NCBI GenBank assembly: GCA_050180235.1
Contig: JBFXEJ010000009.1
Coordinates: 1-64,000 of the forward strand
DNA length: 64,000 bases
Origin: JAABRU01 sp050180235
GTDB lineage: Bacteria > Desulfobacterota > Desulfobacteria > Desulfobacterales > Desulfococcaceae
Direction of reading: 5' to 3'
A program made the translations under genes and the position numbers. This document shows positions 53,498 through 61,138 of the stretch, piece after piece; the stretch's first letter is position 1; each line of letters opens with the position of its first letter. The notes below the pieces were generated by a model, which saw only the letters and a program-made list of their open reading frames with translations, was not told where the DNA came from and made no database searches.

Positions 53498-54241
53498 ATG
53501 TATATTCTTGCAGATTCACATGTAAACAGTGCAGCAGGGCCTGCTTTTTTCCGGATGCTGGAATTTCTGGCAAACACTCCGGATGATATTGTATTTCTGG
53601 GAGATATTTTTGATCTCTGGATTGCCGTTCCCAAATATGAAAATGAACTTCACCGGCGTTTTCTGGCCTGGTGCGCGGTGCAGAAACAGAAAAGGAGTAT
53701 CGGACTGGTGGAAGGCAATCACGAATTTTTTGTTGCGCAGGAAAGAAAAAAATTTTTTACGTGGGCCGCAGATGCGGCTTTTCATGAGAATTCATCCGGA
53801 TTTCTTTTCTGCCACGGGGACACAATCAACTCCAAAGACAGAAATTACCTGCTGTTCCGAAAGCTGACCAAAAATATTATCATCAAAACTCTTCTGCGTG
53901 TAATTCCTTTCGGGCCAGCCATTGCGGAGCAGATCAAAAGGCAAATCAAAAGCCGGAAAAGCGAATTCCGGAAGCATATGCCGGAAGATGAGATCACCCG
54001 TTTTGCAGATGCACAGTTCAGAAAAGGGACGCACACCATTTTCCTGGGGCATTTTCATCAGAATGGCGGTTATATCTACGCTCCATCCGGGAATCACAGG
54101 CTTTTCGTCCTTCCGGACTGGCTGAACAGCCAAACCGTCACCTATTATAATGAAAAAAGCAATGAGATTTTTTCTGTGAAGGTTTGGGACATTGGGAACT
54201 GTGCTCTGAAACCTGAAATCCAGCCTCTGAAACCTCCTTGA
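53498..54241 (+). CDS. Calcineurin-like metallophosphoesterase, LpxH/YbbF-like, C-terminus altered
   Basis: 247 residues with the five phosphoesterase motifs: ADSHV (6-10), GDIFDLW, GNHEFF, CHGD and GHFHQNG. GDIFDLW and the helical cap (KNIIIKTLLRVIPFGPAIAE) resemble UDP-2,3-diacylglucosamine hydrolase LpxH and relatives, so lipid A synthesis or another membrane-lipid pyrophosphatase role is likely. The stop codon is created by a 62-bp tandem duplication. Without it the frame would continue into SDIFTKKDLTKHLDCIKQ-type sequence to a stop near 54355. The catalytic core is intact, so activity may be kept. Confidence 0.85.
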   Translation: MYILADSHVNSAAGPAFFRMLEFLANTPDDIVFLGDIFDLWIAVPKYENELHRRFLAWCAVQKQKRSIGLVEGNHEFFVAQERKKFFTWAADAAFHENSSGFLFCHGDTINSKDRNYLLFRKLTKNIIIKTLLRVIPFGPAIAEQIKRQIKSRKSEFRKHMPEDEITRFADAQFRKGTHTIFLGHFHQNGGYIYAPSGNHRLFVLPDWLNSQTVTYYNEKSNEIFSVKVWDIGNCALKPEIQPLKPP

Positions 54242-54300
54242 AGGTTTGGGACATTGGGAACTGTGCTCTGAAACCTGAAATCCAGCCTCTGAAACCTCCT
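54177..54300. repeat. Exact 62-bp tandem duplication at the phosphoesterase 3' end
   Basis: 54177-54238 and 54239-54300 are identical (tgaaggtttgggacattggg to ctgaaacctcct). As 62 is not a multiple of three, the second copy is read in another frame and supplies the TGA stop at 54239-54241. Confidence 0.95.
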
Positions 54301-54463
54301 TCTGACATTTTTACAAAAAAAGATTTGACAAAACATCTGGATTGTATTAAACAGTAATAATTACTGATAAATTATAACTGACTGTTTTTGTTGTAAAACG
54401 GTCAGAGTGACAGAAAACGGGAGTCAGGGACTTAAAAAATCTTTCCATGAAGGGAGAAAAAAG

Positions 54464-56467
54464 ATGGCAGTTGAAAAAGTGGAGAAAAAAGTAGTCGTAG
54501 CCAAGAAAAAAGAGGATGCATCCGCATTCAACATCAGTGATGTAACCATCAGCGCATCCACCGCGCAGATGCTGGCAAAAGCCCGCAGAGACGGTGTAGA
54601 AACCGCATTTGACCGTGCCGCTTCCATGAAAGCCTGTCCCATCGGGTCAGAATCCGCATGCTGCAAAATCTGTTTTATGGGGCCCTGCCGCCTTAACGCC
54701 AAAGATCCCTACAGCAAAGTGGGTGTCTGCGGAGCCACCATTGACACCATTCAGGCCAGAAACTTCACCCGTTTTGTGGTGGGCGGCTGTGCTGCGCATA
54801 CTGACCACGGCATGGGAATGCTGGAAGTTTTCCGGGAAGTGGTCAACGGCCATATCAAAGAATTTCAGATCAAGGATGTGCGGAAACTGGAGCAGGTAGC
54901 TCAGTCCATTGATATTGAGATCGAAGGCAAAACCACCCAGCAGATAGCAGAAGAGCTTTACAAACAACTGGAAGCCACCTATACCCAGGTGGAGGGTGAA
55001 ATTCCCTTCATGAAACGGGTTCCGAAAAAAACCCTGGAAACCTGGCGGAAACTGGACTTTGTTCCTCGCGGTTCCATGCGGGAAATCATGGAAAGTATGC
55101 ACCGCACCCATATGGGCGTGGATCAGCATTATGAAAACCTTACCCAGCAGTTCAGCCGTACCGCACTTTCAGATGGCTGGGGCGGTTCCATGGTTGCCAC
55201 AGAAATTTCCGACATTCTTTACGGCACACCCAGACCCTTGGCAGTGGAAACCGACATGGGTGTTCTGAAAGAAGACCATGTGAATGTCATTGTTCATGGT
55301 CATGAACCCAATATGTTTGAATCCATGCTGGTTTCCTGCCAGGATCCGGTTCTTATCAAGGCAGCCAAAGATGCAGGAGCCAAAGGCATCAACCTGGGCG
55401 GCATGTGCTGTTCCGGTGCAGAAATGATGTCCCGTCACGGTGTGCCCCATGTGGGCAACTTCATGTCCACAGAGGCTGTTATTGTCACAGGCGCAGTGGA
55501 TGCTATGGTTGTGGATGTGCAGTGCATCAAACAGGCTTTGGCCGAACTGGGCAAATGCTACAATACGCCCATATTCACCACCAACTACCGTGCCAAAATC
55601 GAAGGTGCCGAGCATGTGATGTTCAATGATCACAAGCCCAGAGAATGCACAGATGAACTGGTGATCCGGGCCATCACCCGTTTCAAAAACCGCAAACATC
55701 CCATTGAGATTCCGCGTCAGAAACATATCGGCATTCACGGCTTCTCCCATGAATATATCAATTACATGCTGGGCGGAACCTTCAGAGCCTCCTACAAACC
55801 TCTCAATGACAATATCGTCAACGGAAAGATCCGCGGCGTGGCCGGTGTTGTGGGATGCACCAACCCCAGAGTCAAACATGACTGGGTTCATGTGGAACTG
55901 GTCAAAGAACTGATCCGCAATGATGTGCTGGTGGTACAGACCGGATGTTCCCAGATCTCGCTGGCCAATGCAGGACTGCTGACACCCGAAGCCGCTCATC
56001 TGGCCGGGCCCGGGCTGGCAGAAGTCTGTGAAACCGTAGGTATGCCGCCTGTTCTGGGGCTGGGTTCCTGCGTGGACAACAGCCGTATTCTCATAGCCTG
56101 TGCGGAAATGGTCAAAACCGGCGGTCTGGGTGACAGCATTTCTGATCTGCCCGTAGTCGGTGCTGCGCCTGAATATATGAGTGAAAAAGCCATCTCCATC
56201 GGCCATTATTTTGTGGCCTCCGGCGTATACACCATCTTCGGCGTGACATTCCCCACAGTCAAAAACACCAAATTCCACAAACTGCTGTTTGAGGATTTTG
56301 AGGAAAAATACGGACTGGGCAGATGGGATTTTGCTCTTGATCCTTATGATATGGCAAAAAAGATGATTGCCCATATTGACAAAAAACGCAAAGCCCTGGG
56401 CATTGACAAAGCCAGAGACCGCGTCATGATGGACTTCGCAGATCGTCAGAAACTCGAAGCCGTTTAA
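54464..56467 (+). CDS. cooS: Anaerobic carbon monoxide dehydrogenase catalytic subunit
   Basis: 667 residues from the ATG at 54464 after agggaga; an upstream extension is rejected. CooS interconverts CO and CO2 at a Ni-Fe-S C-cluster. Present are the B/D-cluster cysteines (CPIGSESACCKICFMGPCRL), the C-cluster histidine in VHGHEPNMFES and cysteine motifs GGMCCSGAE, VVDVQC, GVVGCTNPR, VVQTGCSQ and GLGSCVDNS. The N-terminus has a lysine-rich extension of about 25 residues not typical of short CooS. No cooC, cooF or acsB is adjacent, so it acts with unlinked partners. Monocistronic, with two terminators. Confidence 0.95.
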   Translation: MAVEKVEKKVVVAKKKEDASAFNISDVTISASTAQMLAKARRDGVETAFDRAASMKACPIGSESACCKICFMGPCRLNAKDPYSKVGVCGATIDTIQARNFTRFVVGGCAAHTDHGMGMLEVFREVVNGHIKEFQIKDVRKLEQVAQSIDIEIEGKTTQQIAEELYKQLEATYTQVEGEIPFMKRVPKKTLETWRKLDFVPRGSMREIMESMHRTHMGVDQHYENLTQQFSRTALSDGWGGSMVATEISDILYGTPRPLAVETDMGVLKEDHVNVIVHGHEPNMFESMLVSCQDPVLIKAAKDAGAKGINLGGMCCSGAEMMSRHGVPHVGNFMSTEAVIVTGAVDAMVVDVQCIKQALAELGKCYNTPIFTTNYRAKIEGAEHVMFNDHKPRECTDELVIRAITRFKNRKHPIEIPRQKHIGIHGFSHEYINYMLGGTFRASYKPLNDNIVNGKIRGVAGVVGCTNPRVKHDWVHVELVKELIRNDVLVVQTGCSQISLANAGLLTPEAAHLAGPGLAEVCETVGMPPVLGLGSCVDNSRILIACAEMVKTGGLGDSISDLPVVGAAPEYMSEKAISIGHYFVASGVYTIFGVTFPTVKNTKFHKLLFEDFEEKYGLGRWDFALDPYDMAKKMIAHIDKKRKALGIDKARDRVMMDFADRQKLEAV

Positions 56468-56491
56468 TCTCACAGAAAAAACTGTTATCCT

Positions 56492-56530
56492 GCCTTCTGC
56501 GGATTTTGAACATCCGCAGAAGGCTTTTTT
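56492..56530 (+). terminator. Intrinsic terminator of cooS
   Basis: gccttctgcggat and atccgcagaaggc form a perfect 13-bp stem around ttttgaac-type loop, followed by six T. Confidence 0.9.
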
Positions 56531-56556
56531 CATACAGACAGTTTTCTGCAATACCC

Positions 56557-56586
56557 AAAAAGGATCCGGTTCGCCGGATCCTTTTT
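56557..56586. terminator. Second, symmetric terminator with UUCG loop
   Basis: aaaaaggatccgg - ttcg - ccggatccttttt: a perfect 13-bp stem with A- and T-runs on both sides, so it can stop transcription from either direction. Confidence 0.85.
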
Positions 56587-56651
56587 TTATCCGCCTTCTG
56601 CTTTTTCTCTTTTCAAACCCTGCCAAAATACATTATACAGATGTTAAGAAA

Positions 56652-56777
56652 AACCCAAGTTGCTACCTATAAAATTATAAACATCATATAAACAGGATGT
56701 TATAAAAAAGACGGTAATTTTGCCTAAAATTCGCTGCCTGATATTATTGAATTTTTCCATAGGTAGCAACTTGAGTT
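56652..56777. mobile_element. MITE family F with possible target duplication
   Basis: aacccaagttgctacctat (56652-56670) faces ataggtagcaacttgagtt (56759-56777), 18 of 19 matching. The sequence ttaagaaaa occurs at both junctions (56644 and 56776), a possible target-site duplication. The 126-bp interior is AT-rich with no gene. Confidence 0.65.
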
Positions 56778-56835
56778 AAGAAAATGTTTGCCCGAAAAAA
56801 ACCAATGCTTTGAAAAATAATCTGTACCGGATGAT

Positions 56836-57047
56836 TGCAAAAATTAAGCGTAGCGGTTTTTTGCACACGCACAGCAGCGGACAATATTTGGATTCCGGAG
56901 TGCAAAAATTAAGCGGAGCGGTTTTTTGCACACGCACAGCAGCGGACAATATTTGGATTCCGGAGTGCAAAAATTAAGCGGAGCGGTTTTCTGCACAGAC
57001 ACCTGAGCCTGATGAGTGCAAAAATTAAGCGGAGCGGTTTTTTGCAC
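56836..57047 (+). repeat. Cluster of four gtgcaaaaa hairpin repeats
   Basis: Hairpins at 56836-56866, 56900-56931, 56965-56996 and 57016-57047, each tgcaaaaattaagcggagcg followed by gttttttgcac (the first with one change, the third with tctgcac). The first three are separated by the same spacer acgcacagcagcggacaata-tttggattccgga, giving a 64-bp direct repeat. They end just upstream of the TIR fragment. Confidence 0.85.
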
Positions 57048-57089
57048 AGACAAAATTCGTCCCATTTCTGCGATTTAAGAGATAATTCA

Positions 57090-57296
57090 ATGTCAGGCAT
57101 TTACAAATACGACCTCTTCCTCAGCCACAACAAAAAAGACAAGCCTGCTGTGCGGAAACTGGCACAACGCCTGAAGCAGAGCGGGCTGCGGGTGTGGTTT
57201 GATGAATGGATTATCAGGCCCGGTGATGATATTTTCCTGCAAATTGAGCAGGGGTTGCAGGATTCCAGAACCCTGATTCTGTGCATGAAGCAATAG
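57090..57296 (+). pseudogene. Truncated TIR-domain protein, likely frameshifted remnant
   Basis: 68 residues from the ATG at 57090: the first half of a TIR domain (YDLFLSHNKKDKPAVRKLAQ, LRVWFDEWIIRPGDDI, SRTLILCM). A complete TIR needs about 130 residues, and the frame stops right after the strand that normally precedes the catalytic Glu region. A shifted frame just downstream (EAIGCWIILGIEKD) reads like the lost continuation, so a frameshift plus deletion is likely. It lies 41 bases upstream of the TIR-ending STAND protein; both may derive from one original cassette. Confidence 0.65.
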
Positions 57297-57337
57297 GTTG
57301 TTGGATCATACTGGGAATTGAAAAGGATATTAACAAT

Positions 57338-60300
57338 ATGAAAACATTAACATGGCTCCATTTTTCAGATTTGCATCTGTGCCGTCCGAAAACAGGATGG
57401 GAAGTTGATCATATTCTGGAAAAATTCCGAAATGACATGGATTCTCTTCAAAAAAATCACCATTTGCATCCTGATCTGATTTTTTTTACAGGCGATGCGG
57501 TTTTTGGGCATATCGGCAAAGACGGGGGGAAATCCATTACAGAACAGTTTGAGGAAGCCGCACTCCTGTTTGTTGAAATCCGGGAAATATTCAATCCGCA
57601 GATTCCCATCGAAAATTTTTTTATTGTTCCCGGCAACCATGAGGTAAACCGCTCCAAAGTCAATCCCAATATTGCCAAAGGCTTTGAGATGAATCTCAAA
57701 GGAGATCACAATACAGCAGAAAAAGAGCTGAGCAGAATAATCCATGAAGCAGGAATCGAATGGAAAGATTTTGTCAGCCGTCTTTCCGATTATTGTGAAT
57801 TTCTAAAAGATAACAATTATTCTCATCTGCTGACGGATGAAGAACGACTCATCTATGCGGCTGAACGTAAAATCGGGGGAATCAGAGTCGGGATTGCAGG
57901 ACTGAATTCGTCATGGTCATGTTATCAGGATAATGAAAAAGGCAAACTATGGCTTGCCGGACATTGGCAAATTCAATCATTGAAAAGCAAATTGAAAAAC
58001 TCGGATATTACGATTGCTCTCATGCACCATCCCATGAACTGGTTCAATGAGGCGGAAGATCCCCGGATTCAGAAGGAAATGGAAAATCACTTCCATTTTC
58101 TCCTGCATGGTCATGAACATCAGGAATGGGTTACTGAAAAAGGAAATGGATTTACCAGTATTTCGTGCGGAGCGGGTTACGGGGATTCCGAGTCCGAAAC
58201 AGGGTATAATATCGTTCGTCTGAATTTGGAAGAAAGAACGGGAGAAGTCTGGCTCAGAAGATATGACAAAGACGGTGGCGGATGGGTTCCGAAATTAATC
58301 TACAACCGCACAGACAATAACGGCGTTGTGCCTGTCAGCCTTTGGGCAAAAAATCTGAAACAGCCGGATCAGAAGATAAGTCAGACAGATGAAAAGCAAA
58401 GCGATTCTCCGGAAAAACAGAATTCTGTCAATAAGGATGGTGGGACAGATACGCCTGAGAACAATCCGGAAATTCATAAAAATGCTTCCGAAGCCAGAGG
58501 CGTATTCGGAAGGGATAAAGAAATTGAAAAAATTGCAACAGCATTGACAAAGAATCCGATTATCTTTGTGTATGGAATGCCGGGTATTGGCAAAACCATA
58601 CTGATTGAGGAGATAAACAAACATCCTCTTTTTCAGCACTGCAAATATTTCCGGTATTCACTGAATGAAGATGTAAGTGTGGCAGAGTTGTTCCGTCAAC
58701 TGGCAAAGCCATTGGGATGCCGGGAAGAAAATCCGCGTTACCATTTTAAAATGATCGGGCAATATGATTTTTCACCGCTGAAAAAATTCTGCAAACAGGG
58801 CGTTCCCTGTATCATCCATCTTGAAAATACCCATTCCGCAGTTGACAAACGGGGTTTCAAAAATCCGGATATTAAAGAATTCCTTCTGGCAATAACCCAA
58901 GATTATCCAGGCATAAAAATTGTTCTGGAAAGCCGCAATGCCCCAACTGTAAATCTTTTTCCGAATGATATTTGTAAGATTTTTAAAATTCAGGGAATTG
59001 ACAGGGAGGGAGTAGCCCGCTACTTTCAGCGTCCTTTCAGGGAATTTTCTGACATAAAATGGGATTTGAATGAAAATGAAAAAGATTATGTATTTCGCCG
59101 CTTAGGAGGAAAACCGGAAGGAGCTTATGCACATCCGCTAACCATGACCTTTCTGGCAAATGTCGCAGACGGCATGAATCAGACACCGGTGGCGGTTCTG
59201 AAAAAACACCGGGATAAACTGCTCAGAGAACTGGAACAATCTCTTTTCCAGGATTTATATGAACAGGTTCTGAAACCGGCAGAGCAGCATATCCTCAGAC
59301 TTTGTGCCCTTTACCGGGAAGGCATACCTGACAGCCATGTGGGAAGACTGAATGAAGCAGTCCGTCAGTCGGATGCTTTTTCCGTCCTTACGAACCGCTG
59401 CCTTCTGAATCCGAATGATACGGAAGAGTGGTATTATCTTCATTCAATTATCGCAGAACTCACAGAAAGCCGCATGGATAAGCAGGGTGATGAATATTTG
59501 TTAAATCACGAAATTATTGCCGATTCCTGGCTGTCCCAGTTGAAACTCAGCAGCCATCCCAGCCTGCCGAATATTAAGGCCACAAATCAGGCTTTGCACC
59601 ATCTTCTTGAAAGCCAGAGTTATCTGCGGCTGCATGAAATTTCTGAAAAACTCTTGAATCAGCAGAATATTATTCCGAATCTGGAAAAACTTTATGGTGA
59701 ACTATGGAAAAGCCGTAAATATGATGAATACCGATGTGTATTGGAACTGATTATAAGAATTGATCCCGGAAACCATAAAGCGCATCGGTTTTTAGGAGAA
59801 ATAATTGAGCGATTTGAAGGAAAAGGAAACGATCAAGCCCTCATACATTATGAAGAAGCTCACCGACTCGATCCAGCATTCCCACCTTATCTTGCAAATA
59901 TCGGCAGATGTCTGATTGCAAGAAGAACACCGGAAATTTTTATTTCTCTGGTAAAAAATATGGACAGAAATGTATATAAAAAAGTAATAAATGATCATAT
60001 TCTTTCTATTTATGCCACATGCCTTACAGAAGCAGGACAACATAAAGAGGCCTCTCAACTGCGGATGGATCGAATACAGAAAGGGGTTAAAGATGCGGTA
60101 TTTTATACTGATCAGGCAAAATATCTAAGTGAACAGGGAAAATATGATGCGGCATTGGAAATCATTGAAAAAGCGGAGCAGAGAAATTGTGCGAATGAAT
60201 TCACTATTTCCATAAAGGCAGGCATTCTTGAGGCTAAAGGAGATGGCGATAAAGCCTCTCAACTGCGGATGGAGCAAATTCAGAAAGGATCAAAAAATCC

Positions 60301-61114
60301 GGTATTTTATTGTGATGAGGCAAAGTACCTGAGTGGACAGGGAAAATATGATGCGGCATTGGAAATCATTGAAAAAGCGGAGCAGAGAAATTGTGCGGAT
60401 GAATTCACCATTTCCATAAAGGCAGGCATTCTTGAAACTAAAGGAGATAGCGATAAAGCCTCTCAGCTAAGGATGACACAAATTCTGAAAGGCTCAAAGA
60501 ATCCAGCATTTTATAGTGATGAGGTAAAATACCTAAGAAAACAGGGGAAATATGATGAGGCATCGGAAATAATTGAAAAAGCGGAACAGAGAAACTGTGC
60601 GAATGAGTTCGTCCTCTCTGTAAAAAAGAGTATCTTTAATAAAAAAAGTAAGAAAAATAATGATGCTCAACCACCAGAAAAAATGCTTGTTTTCCTCTCC
60701 CATGCGGAACAGGACAGAGCCAAAGTTCAGAACATCTATGAAAAACTGGAAAAAGCAGGATTCACTCCCCGTATGGAAACCGACATTCTGCCCGGTCAGA
60801 ATAAGGAAATGGAAATCCGGCGTTTTCTCAAATCAGCGGATTTTATTATGGTTTGCCTTTCTCCGCAGTCTGTCGGAAAACGGGGCAGTCTGAACAAACA
60901 TCTCAAATGGGCATTGGAAGTGTTTGATGAAATGCCCGAAGGCAGTATTTTCCTGATTCCCGTAAAACTGGAAGAATGCGAACTGCCGGAAAGACTTTCC
61001 GCATTACAGCCAGTTGAACTGTATAAAGCAGAAGGATTTGAAAAACTGCTCAGCGCATTGAAATTCAGCTTTGGCAAACAGAACCTGCCTGACAGGTTCC
61101 TGTCAGCAATATAA
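57338..61114 (+). CDS. Phosphoesterase-STAND NTPase-TPR-TIR fusion, predicted immune/conflict sensor
   Basis: 1,258 residues from the ATG at 57338 (aagga upstream); an ATG at 57281 would add the TIR-remnant sequence and is rejected. Order: calcineurin-like phosphoesterase 1-300 (FSDLHL with Asp11/His13, TGDAVFG, PGNHEVN near 101, MHHPMNW, HGHEH near 258); STAND/NB-ARC-like NTPase about 390-700 (GVFGRDKEIEKIA, P-loop YGMPGIGKT about 412-420, Walker B-like CIIHLENTH, VLESRN sensor); helical/TPR region 780-1110 with three near-identical 62-residue repeats (ASQLRMDRIQKG, GKYDAALEIIEKAEQRNC); TIR domain 1116-1258 (MLVFLSHAEQDR, SADFIMVCLSPQS, LKWALE). STAND proteins oligomerise on ligand binding and TIR domains often deplete NAD+; an antiphage role is inferred. 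Confidence 0.85.
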   Translation: MKTLTWLHFSDLHLCRPKTGWEVDHILEKFRNDMDSLQKNHHLHPDLIFFTGDAVFGHIGKDGGKSITEQFEEAALLFVEIREIFNPQIPIENFFIVPGNHEVNRSKVNPNIAKGFEMNLKGDHNTAEKELSRIIHEAGIEWKDFVSRLSDYCEFLKDNNYSHLLTDEERLIYAAERKIGGIRVGIAGLNSSWSCYQDNEKGKLWLAGHWQIQSLKSKLKNSDITIALMHHPMNWFNEAEDPRIQKEMENHFHFLLHGHEHQEWVTEKGNGFTSISCGAGYGDSESETGYNIVRLNLEERTGEVWLRRYDKDGGGWVPKLIYNRTDNNGVVPVSLWAKNLKQPDQKISQTDEKQSDSPEKQNSVNKDGGTDTPENNPEIHKNASEARGVFGRDKEIEKIATALTKNPIIFVYGMPGIGKTILIEEINKHPLFQHCKYFRYSLNEDVSVAELFRQLAKPLGCREENPRYHFKMIGQYDFSPLKKFCKQGVPCIIHLENTHSAVDKRGFKNPDIKEFLLAITQDYPGIKIVLESRNAPTVNLFPNDICKIFKIQGIDREGVARYFQRPFREFSDIKWDLNENEKDYVFRRLGGKPEGAYAHPLTMTFLANVADGMNQTPVAVLKKHRDKLLRELEQSLFQDLYEQVLKPAEQHILRLCALYREGIPDSHVGRLNEAVRQSDAFSVLTNRCLLNPNDTEEWYYLHSIIAELTESRMDKQGDEYLLNHEIIADSWLSQLKLSSHPSLPNIKATNQALHHLLESQSYLRLHEISEKLLNQQNIIPNLEKLYGELWKSRKYDEYRCVLELIIRIDPGNHKAHRFLGEIIERFEGKGNDQALIHYEEAHRLDPAFPPYLANIGRCLIARRTPEIFISLVKNMDRNVYKKVINDHILSIYATCLTEAGQHKEASQLRMDRIQKGVKDAVFYTDQAKYLSEQGKYDAALEIIEKAEQRNCANEFTISIKAGILEAKGDGDKASQLRMEQIQKGSKNPVFYCDEAKYLSGQGKYDAALEIIEKAEQRNCADEFTISIKAGILETKGDSDKASQLRMTQILKGSKNPAFYSDEVKYLRKQGKYDEASEIIEKAEQRNCANEFVLSVKKSIFNKKSKKNNDAQPPEKMLVFLSHAEQDRAKVQNIYEKLEKAGFTPRMETDILPGQNKEMEIRRFLKSADFIMVCLSPQSVGKRGSLNKHLKWALEVFDEMPEGSIFLIPVKLEECELPERLSALQPVELYKAEGFEKLLSALKFSFGKQNLPDRFLSAI

Positions 61115-61138
61115 ACAATCAGAACACAGGAGATTCAC

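Noticed and set aside
54325..54350. Promoter of cooS at the ttgaca near 54325
   Set aside because: No acceptable -10 box at 16-18 bases, and this stretch would be coding in the pre-duplication phosphoesterase.
55169..56626. Minus-strand frame of 485 codons
   Set aside because: Shadow of cooS; histidine/phenylalanine-rich composition typical of reverse frames of Gly/Ala-rich genes.
56844..57100. Small minus-strand proteins containing CKKPLRLIFA-like repeats
   Set aside because: They are translations of the non-coding hairpin repeat.
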